This document shows positions 7,744 through 16,419 of a stretch of 64,000 bases of DNA, piece by piece. The DNA lies in the NCBI RefSeq assembly GCF_020616555.1, contig NZ_CP085173.1, positions 9,130,001 to 9,194,000 on the forward strand, given 5' to 3'. The position numbers were made by a program, and so were the translations under genes. Position 1 is the stretch's first letter. Each line of letters starts with the position of its first letter. The notes under the pieces are model-generated. The model saw only the letters and a program-made list of their open reading frames with translations, searched no databases and had not been told where the DNA came from. Origin of the DNA: Streptomyces longhuiensis (GTDB taxonomy: Bacteria; Actinomycetota; Actinomycetes; Streptomycetales; Streptomycetaceae).

Positions 7744-9558
7744 TTACGACGCGCCACGGCCCAGGGCTCGGGTCCGGGTGAGGATCTCGCGCAACTCCTC
7801 TACAGGAAGCTTCGGTTGACGGTCCGCCGAGAACAGGCCGTTGATCTCCTGCTCCGTGTCGGTGAACTGGGTGAAGCAGAACCCGGCGAGCCCGGAGTCC
7901 ACCGCGGCCTCCACCAACCCGGCCAGGCGCTCGGCGAAGTCCTCCTTCGTGCTCACCGTGTCGTAGCCGAACCACTCGGCGCCCTCGGCCGGTTCGAAGG
8001 TGGCTCCGCCGAACTCACTCAGTACGACAGGCTGCCCCTGGTGGCGTACGCCGTCCAGGACGAGCCGCTTGGCACCCGGCCACTGCTCGACGATCTCGCC
8101 CCGCCGCAACGAGGAGTTCCCGTAACGCTCGCGCAGCACCTGTGCGTCCTGCGTGTAGTCGTGCACACCCCAGATGTCGGCGGCGGAGATCTCCCAGCCG
8201 TCGTTGGAGACGGACGGGCGCGACGGGTCGAGGGCTTTGGTCAGGTGGTAGAGGCTGTCCATGAAGTGCCGCTGGGCGGGGACGAGCGCCGGGTTCGGGA
8301 CGGACCAGGACTCGTTGACCGGGACCCACGCGACGATCGACGGGTGGCTGAGGTCACGGGAGACCGCCTCGGTCCATTCGCCGACCACCCGCTCGACGGT
8401 CTGCGCACCGAACGTGTAGGCCGAGGGCATCTCCTCCCAGAGCATCAGCCCCAGCCGGTCGGCCCAGTAGAGGAAGCGGGGATCCTCGATCTTCTGGTGG
8501 ATGCGCAGCCCGTTGAGGCCGATGGACTTGGCCAGTTCGGCGTCGCGGCGCAACGCGTCGGACGGGGCCGCCAGATGGGATGCGGGCCAGTAGCCCTGCT
8601 GGAGCGCGAAGCGCAGGAAGTACGGCTTGTGGTTGAGGAGGAAGACGCCGTCGTCCCAGCCGATGTCGCGCAGCCCGAGGTAGGACGTGACGCGGTCGAC
8701 GAGGGTGTCGTCGGCCGCGTCGCGCAGCGTCACGGTCGCGTCCACGAGATGCGGCCGGTCGGGGCTCCAGAGCAGGTCGTCGAGGTCCTGGGCGTGCCGA
8801 AGGGCCGGTACCGCGACGTCGAACTCCGTCTCCTGCCCGTCGGTCAGCGTGCGCTGTTCGGCGAGCACCCGATCGCCCTGGGTGAGGCGCACGGTGACGG
8901 CCGTCGGACGGCGCGGCCACCGGCTGAGCCGGATCCGGCAGCGGACGCGGGCGTGGGCGACGTCAGGGGTCCAGTGCAGGACCGTGATGTGCTCGTCCGG
9001 GACGTCCTCCAGCCACACCGGCTGCCAGATCCCCGAGGTGCGGTGGTACCAGATGACGTGCGGATCACGTCGCCAGTCCTGCTTCCCGCGAGGCTGCGAG
9101 GCGTCGAGCGGCTGGTCCTCGGCCCGGACGACGACGGTCTGCTCCCCGTCCCACAGGACGGCGTCGGTGAGATCGCAGGAGAAGCCCGTGTGGCCGCCTT
9201 CGTGACGCCCCACGAGTTGTCCGTTCATCCACACCTCGGCCCGGTGGTCGACCGCGCCGAAGTGCAGCAGGAGGCGCCGGCCCGCAGCCGGCCGGGTGAC
9301 CTCGATCGTGCGTCGATACCAGAGCACGGGGTGGAAGGAGGTGTCCGCGATGCCCGAGGCCTCGGACTCGGGCGGGTAGGGCACGGTGATGGTGGCGGTG
9401 AACGGGTCGGTGGTGTCCGGGTCCATCCAGCGGCCCGAGCGGCCTTGGTCCGTGTCGTCGTAGGCGAACCGCCACGGACCGCTCAGGTCACTCCAGACGA
9501 GGTCGCGGACGAGTTGCGGCCGCGGGTGGCCTGCGGCGTTCAGGTGCGGGTACGGCAT
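7744..9558 (-). CDS. Glycoside hydrolase family 2 enzyme
   Basis: The 604-residue enzyme has the GH2 order: sugar-binding jelly roll (about 25-185, with FSCDLTDAVLWDGEQTVVV), immunoglobulin-like domain (190-295) and TIM barrel (305-600). The acid/base pair is Asn415-Glu416 in VPVNESW and the nucleophile Glu515 in SEFGG. GH2 covers beta-galactosidases, beta-glucuronidases, beta-mannosidases and others; the short form without C-terminal domains cannot be assigned more exactly. No signal peptide is seen, so it should act in the cytoplasm on imported oligosaccharide. It ends the long minus-strand operon that begins at 16238 and includes an ABC importer, which supports that role. Confidence 0.9.
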   Translation of the reverse strand: MPYPHLNAAGHPRPQLVRDLVWSDLSGPWRFAYDDTDQGRSGRWMDPDTTDPFTATITVPYPPESEASGIADTSFHPVLWYRRTIEVTRPAAGRRLLLHFGAVDHRAEVWMNGQLVGRHEGGHTGFSCDLTDAVLWDGEQTVVVRAEDQPLDASQPRGKQDWRRDPHVIWYHRTSGIWQPVWLEDVPDEHITVLHWTPDVAHARVRCRIRLSRWPRRPTAVTVRLTQGDRVLAEQRTLTDGQETEFDVAVPALRHAQDLDDLLWSPDRPHLVDATVTLRDAADDTLVDRVTSYLGLRDIGWDDGVFLLNHKPYFLRFALQQGYWPASHLAAPSDALRRDAELAKSIGLNGLRIHQKIEDPRFLYWADRLGLMLWEEMPSAYTFGAQTVERVVGEWTEAVSRDLSHPSIVAWVPVNESWSVPNPALVPAQRHFMDSLYHLTKALDPSRPSVSNDGWEISAADIWGVHDYTQDAQVLRERYGNSSLRRGEIVEQWPGAKRLVLDGVRHQGQPVVLSEFGGATFEPAEGAEWFGYDTVSTKEDFAERLAGLVEAAVDSGLAGFCFTQFTDTEQEINGLFSADRQPKLPVEELREILTRTRALGRGAS

Positions 9559-9613
9559 GCGAGAACTCCGGTGGTGTCGTACGTGAATGCAGGGTTTGGG
9601 GCGTTGCCGCGGA

Positions 9614-10234
9614 TCAGCCCGCAGGGGATCGGAGCTCCACGACCGTGGCGGCGAACGCCAACGGCCCGGGCAGCAGCGGCGTCAGCAGGGGAATCGACCA
9701 GGCGAGGACCACGCTCAGCAGCAGAGCGCCGGCGAGCAGGAGAGCGCCGCGCGGATCCGCGACGCTGCGGAGGAATCCCTCCCGCGCGGACAGCCGATAC
9801 GGGGCCTCCAGCGCTGTCGCGCGCAGCCCCACGACCATGGCGCCCAGCGTGAGCAGCGCCAGCACGGGCGACATGACGTCTGCTCCGGGCAGCGAACTGC
9901 GCAGCAGCGCGGCGTCGATCAGGAGGACCAGCGCGAGCAGCGGAGGAACGCATCCGACGGCCAGCACCCGCGCGCTCAGGTGTGCGCGCAGGTGCCTGAC
10001 GTACGTACCGGCCCTGACAGGGAGGCCGTGGTCGGCGGTCTGCCGGAGGGTGGCAGAGGCGGCGGCGAACGCGGCGGGTGCCGTGACGACCGGGAGGCAG
10101 ACAGCGGTGGTGAGCAGGCCGACCAGGAGCACGTCGGCGAAGAGGGTGAAACTCGGCCCGAAGACCTCGCCGGGCTCCCGGCGATCGCGTCGATCCCGGC
10201 TGGATGCGGTGGAAGGGGTGGGCGCGTGGGTCAT
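9614..10234 (-). CDS. DUF624/YesL-like membrane protein
   Basis: The protein has 206 residues with about five hydrophobic segments (near 30-55, 80-110, 118-140, 150-185). It starts with a Ser/Thr/Arg-rich tail and contains the DUF624-typical PGEVFGPSFTLFADVLLVG opening. DUF624 proteins such as YesL are encoded next to oligosaccharide ABC importers in many Gram-positives, but their molecular role is not known. It lies six bases after permease 2 of the same operon and before GH2, consistent with an accessory role in uptake. Confidence 0.75.
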   Translation of the reverse strand: MTHAPTPSTASSRDRRDRREPGEVFGPSFTLFADVLLVGLLTTAVCLPVVTAPAAFAAASATLRQTADHGLPVRAGTYVRHLRAHLSARVLAVGCVPPLLALVLLIDAALLRSSLPGADVMSPVLALLTLGAMVVGLRATALEAPYRLSAREGFLRSVADPRGALLLAGALLLSVVLAWSIPLLTPLLPGPLAFAATVVELRSPAG

Positions 10235-10240
10235 GGCGGC

Positions 10241-11077
10241 TCAGCCCTTCAGCCCGGAGGCGGCCATGCCCTGCACGAGGTAGCGCTGGAAGACGAAGAA
10301 GAACAGCACGATCGGCAGGACCGAGATCACCGACATGGCGAACATGGGCCCGTACGCGGAGGTGCTGGACTGGTCGACGAAGCTGCGCAGGGCCAGCGTG
10401 ATGGTGAACTTCTCCGGCGCGAACAGATAGATCATCTGCGTGAAGAAGTCGTTCCACGTCCAGATGAACGTGAAGATGGCGGTGGTGATCAGCGCGGGCC
10501 GGGTCAGGGGGAGCGTGATCGACCAGTACGTGCGGAAGGCGCCGCAGCCGTCGATACGGGCGGACTCCTCCAACTCGCGCGGGAGCCCGCGCATGAACTG
10601 GACGATGAGGAAGACGAAGAAGGCCTCGGTGGCCAGGAACTTGGGCAGGATCAGCGGCCAGTAGGTGTCCACCATGCCGAGCCGGTTGAAGATGATGTAC
10701 TGCGGGATCAGGACGACGTGGTGCGGCAGCATCAGCGTCGCCACCATGAACGCGAACATCACCTTGCTCATGCGGAAGCGCAGCCGGGCGAAGGCGTAGG
10801 CGGCCAGGGAGCAGGACAGGACGTTGCCGACGACGGCACCGACCGCGATCAGCAGGGTGTTGCCGAGCAGCCGTGTGACACTGATGCCCGAAACCCCGTC
10901 CAGAGCGGTCGTGTAGTTCGACCACTCCAGGTGGCTGGGCCACAGGTCGAGGCTCGTCACCACCTCGTCGGCCGGCTTGAGCGACGTGGCGAGGAGCCAG
11001 GCCAGCGGATACAGCAGGGCGAGCAGACAGACGGTCGCGACCGTGTGCGGCAGCCACCGCTTCGTGGCGATGTTCAT
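10241..11077 (-). CDS. Carbohydrate ABC importer, inner-membrane permease (MalG-type)
   Basis: This 278-residue permease has six hydrophobic segments and the EAA loop expected of MalG-like subunits (ELEESARIDGCGAFRTYWSI, about 190-210), which contacts the ATPase. The ATG at 11077 overlaps the stop of the upstream permease (ATGA) and gives the normal family length; the much longer frame is a shadow. It pairs with the permease at 11074-12042 and the lipoprotein at 12039-13373. No ATPase gene is present in the operon. Confidence 0.92.
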   Translation of the reverse strand: MNIATKRWLPHTVATVCLLALLYPLAWLLATSLKPADEVVTSLDLWPSHLEWSNYTTALDGVSGISVTRLLGNTLLIAVGAVVGNVLSCSLAAYAFARLRFRMSKVMFAFMVATLMLPHHVVLIPQYIIFNRLGMVDTYWPLILPKFLATEAFFVFLIVQFMRGLPRELEESARIDGCGAFRTYWSITLPLTRPALITTAIFTFIWTWNDFFTQMIYLFAPEKFTITLALRSFVDQSSTSAYGPMFAMSVISVLPIVLFFFVFQRYLVQGMAASGLKG

Positions 11078-12042
11078 CGACCCTCCTCGTCCGCGTAGAA
11101 GACCCAGGACCGGGACGTCCGGAAGAGGATCAGGGTGATCGCGGCGATGGCGATCAGCACCATCCAGGCCATCGCCGCCGCGTAGCCCATGTGCGAGGCG
11201 GTGAAGCCGCGTTCGTACAGGTAGAGCGTGTAGAACATGGTCGAGTCGGCGGGGCCGCCCTTGCCGCCGCTGATGACGAAGGCCGGCGTGAAGACCTGGA
11301 AGGAGTTGATGATCTCCAGCACCAGATTGAAGAAGACGACCGGGGAGAGCATCGGCACGGTGATGGAGACGAACTGCCGCCGGCGGCCCGCGCCGTCGAG
11401 CGCCGCGGCCTCGTAGAGATCGGGCGAGATCTGCTGAAGGCCCGCCAGGAAGATCACCATGGGCGCCCCGAACTGCCACACCGTCAGCAGGACGACGACG
11501 TACACCGCGAGGTCGGGGTTGCCCACCCAGCCGCCGGCGTGAACGCCGACCGAGTTCAGGATGTCGGAGATCGTGCCGCCGTCGTTGAACAGCGCGCGCC
11601 ACACCAGGGCGATGGACATGCTCGCCCCGAGCAGGGAGGGCGCGTAGAACGCGGAGCGGTAGAAGGCCCGGCCGCGGTTGAGGTTCTTGAGCAGTGTCGC
11701 CACGGCGAGGGCGAGGCCCAGCTTCAGCGGGACGGCGACGACGACGTACAGCATCGTGGTGCCGACCGACCGCCAGTAGCGGGGGTCGTCGGTGAGCATC
11801 TCGGTGTAGTTGCGCAGACCCACCCAGTGCGGCGGGTCGAACAGGTTGTAGTCCGTGAAGGACAGGTACAGGGACACGGCCATCGGCACGAGGGTCAGGA
11901 CGAGCGCGCCGATCATCCACGGGGTGAGGAACACGTAGGCGGGCCACTGCCGTTCACGCACCTGGCGGCGCCGACGGGCGGGCGGTTTCCGGTCCGTGGT
12001 GAGGGTGGGGCGCGCGGGCGCCCTGGTCGACACAGTGCTCAT
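11074..12042 (-). CDS. Carbohydrate ABC importer permease (MalF/UgpA-type)
   Basis: The 322-residue product has a basic, disordered N-terminus (about 1-30) and six membrane segments. An EAA-type loop (LYEAAALDGAGRRRQFVSIT, about 217-236) is seen in the second half. This is the first permease of the importer, coupled by ATGA overlaps both to the binding protein upstream and to the MalG-type permease downstream. The substrate class is oligosaccharide, inferred from GH2 in the same operon. Confidence 0.92.
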   Translation of the reverse strand: MSTVSTRAPARPTLTTDRKPPARRRRQVRERQWPAYVFLTPWMIGALVLTLVPMAVSLYLSFTDYNLFDPPHWVGLRNYTEMLTDDPRYWRSVGTTMLYVVVAVPLKLGLALAVATLLKNLNRGRAFYRSAFYAPSLLGASMSIALVWRALFNDGGTISDILNSVGVHAGGWVGNPDLAVYVVVLLTVWQFGAPMVIFLAGLQQISPDLYEAAALDGAGRRRQFVSITVPMLSPVVFFNLVLEIINSFQVFTPAFVISGGKGGPADSTMFYTLYLYERGFTASHMGYAAAMAWMVLIAIAAITLILFRTSRSWVFYADEEGR

Positions 12043-13373
12043 GACCTCAGCTCCCGGTTGGCCTCGTCGATGAGTTCGCGTGCCGCCTGGCGTGGTGTGG
12101 CCAGGCCGTACATCACACGCTGGTATTCGCGGATGAACGCGGTCTGCACGGCGACATCGCCCCGTGGCGGTGCGGTGGGAGTGGCGTCCAGGCCGTACTT
12201 CTCCATGGTCTGCGCGTACTCGTAGATCTCCCGCTCCGGGCCCTTGAGCGTCTTGGCGACGCGGGCGGCGATCTTCCGGTTCGGCGGGGTGGAGCGGGAG
12301 AAGGCGAGGATGTCGCCGACCCTCTGGTCATTGAGGAGGAAGTCGACCAACTGGGCTGCCTCCTTGGGGTGTGCGCTGTGCGCCCCGATGCCGATGAGCA
12401 TGCTCGGCTTGAAGTACGCGCCCTGGTGGCCGTCCGTAGTGGGGACCGGCGCGAAGTGGACGGAGTCGCCGAGCAGGACCGGATAGCTGGGGAACGGCGC
12501 GTCCCAGGTGAAGTCGGCGGCGGCGAGGCCACGGCCTATCGGGCTCGTCTCGGTGCTGTTGGCCTGCACGGTGTCCCTGGCCTGGGCGATGGCGCCTTCC
12601 CTGCGGAGCCGGTCGCAGAACGTCCAGAACGCGGTGAGGTCGTCCTCGGTGAACCCGAGTTCGGTCTGGCTCGCGTAGAGCTTCCCCCCGCGGCCGCGCA
12701 GCCAGGTCTCGAACACGTCCTCGTTGCCCCCGCCGTCGTTGGCACCCGTGTAGGGGCGGCCGTCGGGCGACTTCAGCCCCAGCGCGGCGATCCTCTTGTT
12801 GGCCTCCTCCCAGTCCCGCCACGTCCAACTGGGCTTCGGCGTAGGGACATCGGCCTTCTTGTACACGGCGGCGTCATAGGCGTAGCCGGTGATGCCGCGG
12901 CCCATGGGAAGGGCGAACTGCCCGCCCTTGTACGTGCCGGTGCGCAGGAAGTCCCTGCTCATCTCGGATGTGCGGATCGTCCTGTCCTCGATGGCGTCGT
13001 CCAGTGACATCAGCGCGCCCCCGCCCGCGTACTGCGACACCTGCCGGTAGTCGAGCTGGGCCACGTCGGGCATGCCTCCGCCGGCGGCCTGCGTGGCCAG
13101 CTTCTGCAGGTAGGCGCCGAAGTCCCCGCTCGATGTGCGGACGGTGACGCCGGGGTGTTCCTTCTCGAAGAGCCGCACCGCCTGCTCGGTGCGCGCGGCA
13201 CGGTCGTCGTTGCCCCACCAGGAGAACGTGAGGGTGACACCGCTGGATGTGCTGCCGCTCGCGGGGGAGCAGGCGGAGAGCGTGGAGGTCAGCGCGGTAC
13301 TGAGGCCGACGGCGGCCGCTGCCAGGACGGCCCGGCGCGGGAGTGGGCGCCGGCCGCTTCGGGGCTCGGGCAT
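12039..13373 (-). CDS. Sugar-binding lipoprotein of ABC importer 1
   Basis: The product is a 444-residue extracellular solute-binding protein (family 1). The start at 13373 follows a GGAAGG site. The N-terminus has an arginine-rich, Tat-like n-region (RRPLPRR), a hydrophobic core and a lipobox LSAC with Cys35 as lipidation site, so it should be anchored outside the membrane. The mature part begins with TFSWWGNDDRAARTEQAVRLF, typical for oligosaccharide binders. It overlaps the first permease by four bases and follows the cupin gene after 74 bases. Confidence 0.92.
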   Translation of the reverse strand: MPEPRSGRRPLPRRAVLAAAAVGLSTALTSTLSACSPASGSTSSGVTLTFSWWGNDDRAARTEQAVRLFEKEHPGVTVRTSSGDFGAYLQKLATQAAGGGMPDVAQLDYRQVSQYAGGGALMSLDDAIEDRTIRTSEMSRDFLRTGTYKGGQFALPMGRGITGYAYDAAVYKKADVPTPKPSWTWRDWEEANKRIAALGLKSPDGRPYTGANDGGGNEDVFETWLRGRGGKLYASQTELGFTEDDLTAFWTFCDRLRREGAIAQARDTVQANSTETSPIGRGLAAADFTWDAPFPSYPVLLGDSVHFAPVPTTDGHQGAYFKPSMLIGIGAHSAHPKEAAQLVDFLLNDQRVGDILAFSRSTPPNRKIAARVAKTLKGPEREIYEYAQTMEKYGLDATPTAPPRGDVAVQTAFIREYQRVMYGLATPRQAARELIDEANRELRS

Positions 13374-13447
13374 GGGGGCCTTCCAGGGGACGGTGCGTGG
13401 ATGGAGGGGGCGAGGGAGAGACAAGGGCGGCCCCCGGGGACCGGGTG

Positions 13448-14173
13448 TCAGATGCCGGGGTAGACGTCCAGCCGGCCGCACATGCCGAATCGTCCGCGGG
13501 CGGTGGGCCCGGTCGCTGTCACCCTGGCTCGGTCCAGGTGCCCGGCGTCTTTCGCGCGCAGCGAGGCGAGCTGGGACCCGGTCGCCGCCGCCGCGGCGTG
13601 GGCGCCGTCCCTCCAGCGCTGTTCCCATGCGTCAAGGCGCGGGCGGATCAGCTCGGAGGCGGCCCGCTGGAACGCGGCCAGCGGTTCCGGATCTCCGCCC
13701 TCGGTGGCTTCGCGCAGTTCCAGGAACCGGCGGGTCGCCAGATCACGTCGGGCGCGTGCGACCCCCACCTGCTCGGCCTCGGGGGCGTCGGTGGGGATGC
13801 GGATCGCGGTCGCGTAGGTCTCGGTGTCGGCGAGGAGGTCCTGGGGGAGGGTGAGCACCGCGTCGCCCGCCTCGGGCAGGCCGCTGTTCTGCATCACGAC
13901 GGTGATCTGGAGGCCACCGTCGTTGGTGAGGCGGTGGATCGTGCCGGGCGTGAACCAGGCGACGGTGCCCGGCTCCAGAGGTGTCTCCTCGTAGCCGGAG
14001 GTGGTCAGGGTCTGCACCGTGCCCCGGCCGGCCGTCACCACGTATCCCTCGCTGCACGTGAGGTGCAGGTGAGGGGTGCCTCCGCCGGGCCGGCCGTCGA
14101 CGGTGGGCCAGTCGTAGACGGTCAGCCGGGACACACCCACCGCCGCCGGGAAGCCGTCGTACGTCGCGCTCAC
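13448..14173 (-). CDS. Cupin-domain protein
   Basis: This 241-residue protein contains one cupin barrel in its first half (HLHLTCSEGYVVTAGRGTVQ at about 36-55 as motif 1; the PGTVAWFTPGTIHRLTN region as motif 2). The second half (from about 130) is mainly helical and Arg/Ala-rich, without a known domain. The GTG start at 14173 overlaps the stop of the DUF6807 gene (GTGA). Such cupins may be sugar isomerases/epimerases or sensors; the His-rich motif suggests a metal site. Its position between DUF6807 and the importer suggests work on the imported sugar or its derivative. Confidence 0.75.
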   Translation of the reverse strand: MSATYDGFPAAVGVSRLTVYDWPTVDGRPGGGTPHLHLTCSEGYVVTAGRGTVQTLTTSGYEETPLEPGTVAWFTPGTIHRLTNDGGLQITVVMQNSGLPEAGDAVLTLPQDLLADTETYATAIRIPTDAPEAEQVGVARARRDLATRRFLELREATEGGDPEPLAAFQRAASELIRPRLDAWEQRWRDGAHAAAAATGSQLASLRAKDAGHLDRARVTATGPTARGRFGMCGRLDVYPGI

Positions 14174-15093
14174 CACGCGTGTCCCCGCAGGTGCGCGGCG
14201 ACCTGCTCGCGATCCCACGCGCCGTCGGCGACAGTCACGCGGTAGCTACGGGTGAGTGTGTCGCCGGGGGCGAGGACGAGCTCCTCGTGGAAGGCCCAGG
14301 ACGGCGCGACCGCGGCGAACGGGTCGCTGCGCACGAACCAGTGCGCCGGGTGGGTCCCCTTGTCACCCGCGTGGTCGTTGGCCGGGGCGTGCTCGAAGAC
14401 GACCGTGGCGTGGCCGTCGCGCCCGTCGTGCTCGCCGACGTACGCCAGCCAGGGGGCCTGACCGCCCATCAAGTCACCGCCGTCCGCCTCGGCGGTGAAG
14501 ACCCGGCCGTCGCGGAAGGCCCGCGGTCCGCGCCAGAACAGGCCGGTGTATCCGGCGGCCGGTCGGCCGTGGGTGGTGGGGCTGCCGAAGCGCAGCGGCT
14601 CGTGGCGGCGGTTGGTGACGGCCGAGGTCCACGTCAGTGACCAGCTGCCGGTGTCCGCGTCCACGTCGCGCACCTCGATGCGGCGTTCCTCGTCGGCCCA
14701 CAGTTCTCCGTCGTGCGGGTGCCAGGTCAGACGCTCGGCGATGACGGCGCGGCCGTCCGCGGCGGAGACCTCCTCGAAGGCGACGTGGGCCATCGAGCCG
14801 ACCTTCTCGGGCAGGGCGAGGTAGCCGTCGCCGTGCACGTAGGTGTTGCCGCCCCACAGATTCTGGCCCGACAGATGGGAGGCCGTCAGCTGCAGTCCCT
14901 TGTGCCACCGGTGGTCGTTGGGCCGGTAGTCGGTGACCACCGCGCCGGACAGGGTGCGGATCGGGTGCAGATACGGCTTGGGGGCCTCCCACGCGGCTTC
15001 GGGCCGGTACACGTAGGCGAAGAGCTCCGTGCCCGTGGCCGCGTGGGCGACGGTGATGCGGTCGCCGTGGGCGTGGGTCAGTGCGAGCGTCAT
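14170..15093 (-). CDS. DUF6807/PmoA-like family protein
   Basis: The product has 307 residues and matches the DUF6807 (PmoA-like) family through HPIRTLSGAVVTDYRPNDHR at about 42-61, followed by WHKGL and LWGGNTYV. It looks like an all-beta protein with many conserved His, Asp and Trp. No enzymatic reaction is firmly known to me for the family; it is often found beside Gfo/Idh/MocA oxidoreductases in sugar operons, as here, where it overlaps the oxidoreductase stop (ATGA) and the cupin start (GTGA). A role in handling an oxidised sugar is an inference from context. Confidence 0.7.
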   Translation of the reverse strand: MTLALTHAHGDRITVAHAATGTELFAYVYRPEAAWEAPKPYLHPIRTLSGAVVTDYRPNDHRWHKGLQLTASHLSGQNLWGGNTYVHGDGYLALPEKVGSMAHVAFEEVSAADGRAVIAERLTWHPHDGELWADEERRIEVRDVDADTGSWSLTWTSAVTNRRHEPLRFGSPTTHGRPAAGYTGLFWRGPRAFRDGRVFTAEADGGDLMGGQAPWLAYVGEHDGRDGHATVVFEHAPANDHAGDKGTHPAHWFVRSDPFAAVAPSWAFHEELVLAPGDTLTRSYRVTVADGAWDREQVAAHLRGHAW

Positions 15094-16238
15094 GCGGGGT
15101 CCTCTTCCTGGTGGGGGTCGGCCGGTGCCCAGCCCGGGGCGTCGCCGTGCAGGGCGGTGTAGTAGGGGTCGCCGCGGCCTATGTCACCGGCGCGGACGGG
15201 CGTGTCGGTGAACGCGGACTTGTACAGAGCGGTGATGAACTCGAGCGTCTGCCGTCCGCCTGCTCCGCTGGTGGCGTGGCGCCGTCCGGCCTTGATGTCG
15301 GCGACGAGCGCCCGCAGCTGTGCGAGGTGCGAACTGGGCTCGTCCTCGCCGAAGTCGTGCCAGCCGGCCACGGTCTCCTCGGGGACACCGGGAGCGGGCG
15401 TGATGCGCCAGTCGGCGTTGCGGTAGCCGTACAGGTGCGTCAGCTCGATGGTCGCGAGCTCGCAGTCGATACGGATGCGGCTGACCTCGTCGGGGCTCAG
15501 GACGCTGTTGACGACCGTGCCGACGGCGCCGTCGGCGAACCGGATCTGGGCGGTGGACACGTCCTCGGTCTCCACGTCGTGCACGAGGCGGGCCGCCATG
15601 CCGCGCACCTCGGTCCACGGCCCCATCAGGTCGAGCAGCAGATCCGTCTGATGGATGCCGTGTCCCATGGCCGGGCCGCCGCCCTCGGTCGCCCAACGGC
15701 CGCGCCACGGCACGGAGTAGTAGGCGGTGTCCCGGTACCAGGTGGTCTGGCAGTGCGCGACCAGCGGGCGGCCGAACGCGCCCTCGCGCAGCAGGCGGCG
15801 CACGTGCCGGGCACCGGAACCGAAGCGGTGCTGGAAGACGATCGACGCGTACGGGTCCCCGTCACCACCCTTCTCCTCCGCCTCCACGGCGTCGTAGTCG
15901 GCCAGCGACGGGCACGGCGGCTTCTCGCACCAGACCCAGGCACCGGCTCGCAGTGCCGCGACGGACTGTTCGCGGTGCACGGCGGGCGGGGTGCACAACA
16001 CCACGAGGTCCGGGCGCACTTCGGCGAGCATCGCGTCGAGGTCCGTGGACGCGTAGGGGATCCGGAACGCGTCGGCGAACGCGCGGACCGCGGTGTCGTT
16101 CACGTCGACCACGGCCACGACGTCCGTTTCCCCTTCCGCGGCCAGCGTCCGCAGGGCGGGCAGATGGCTGGAGCGCGCGATACCCCCTGCGCCGACGACG
16201 GCCGCGCGCAGCGGACGGTGGGGACGATCTGCAGACAT
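15090..16238 (-). CDS. Gfo/Idh/MocA family NAD(P)-dependent oxidoreductase
   Basis: This 382-residue enzyme begins with a Rossmann fold (AAVVGAGGIARSSHLPAL at about 12-29) and has the family EKP motif at 105-107 in WCEKPPCP, whose Lys acts in catalysis. The C-terminal domain supplies the substrate-binding sheet (GGGPAMGHGIHQTDLLLDLMG, with the catalytic His region about 180-190). The family oxidises or reduces sugars and inositols or performs redox-assisted glycoside cleavage. The ATG at 16238 follows GAGAGGG; the longer frame is not used. It is the first gene of the operon down to GH2 and is preceded by two LacI-type palindromes and a -35/-10 pair. Confidence 0.9.
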   Translation of the reverse strand: MSADRPHRPLRAAVVGAGGIARSSHLPALRTLAAEGETDVVAVVDVNDTAVRAFADAFRIPYASTDLDAMLAEVRPDLVVLCTPPAVHREQSVAALRAGAWVWCEKPPCPSLADYDAVEAEEKGGDGDPYASIVFQHRFGSGARHVRRLLREGAFGRPLVAHCQTTWYRDTAYYSVPWRGRWATEGGGPAMGHGIHQTDLLLDLMGPWTEVRGMAARLVHDVETEDVSTAQIRFADGAVGTVVNSVLSPDEVSRIRIDCELATIELTHLYGYRNADWRITPAPGVPEETVAGWHDFGEDEPSSHLAQLRALVADIKAGRRHATSGAGGRQTLEFITALYKSAFTDTPVRAGDIGRGDPYYTALHGDAPGWAPADPHQEEDPA

Positions 16239-16262
16239 GGGGGACCCTCTCGAGAGGCGGAC

Positions 16263-16276
16263 GGCAAGCGCTTGCC
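16263..16276. promoter_or_regulatory. LacI-type operator palindrome (leader of oxidoreductase operon)
   Basis: GGCAAGCGCTTGCC is a perfect 14-base palindrome with the central CG typical of LacI/GalR sites. It lies 25 bases before the start of the first operon gene, downstream of the likely promoter, where a bound repressor would block elongation. The LacI gene divergent from it at 16420 is the likely binder. Confidence 0.6.
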
Positions 16277-16283
16277 ATGAAGT

Positions 16284-16301
16284 GGTTCCAACGTTGTAAC
16301 C
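16284..16301. promoter_or_regulatory. Second LacI-type operator in the same divergent region
   Basis: GGTTCCAACGTTGTAACC is an imperfect 18-base palindrome (16 of 18 positions symmetrical) with an AACGTT centre. It overlaps the candidate -10 of the oxidoreductase promoter, so binding would hinder RNA polymerase. Together with the palindrome at 16263-16276 it may allow cooperative repression. Confidence 0.55.
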
Positions 16302-16322
16302 GCCGTATGTCCGCAGGGTCAA
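16294..16322 (-). promoter_or_regulatory. Candidate promoter of the oxidoreductase-to-GH2 operon
   Basis: Read on the minus strand, TTGACC (16317-16322) and TTACAA (16294-16299) are 17 bases apart, close to the main vegetative sigma-factor consensus. The -10 falls inside the AACGTT palindrome. Transcription would start near 16287. Confidence 0.4.
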
Positions 16323-16419
16323 CCCTCCGTCGGGAAAGAGTTCCAGACGGTCGGGACACTGGTGAGTCGTGCTCACAGGTGCATAATCTGAAGGGAATTC
16401 GAGTACGGGGGGCTGATCA

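Noticed and set aside
7672..9852. 726-codon plus-strand frame opposite GH2
   Set aside because: It is antisense to a complete GH2 gene with both catalytic Glu residues; its product has no domain and unnatural composition.
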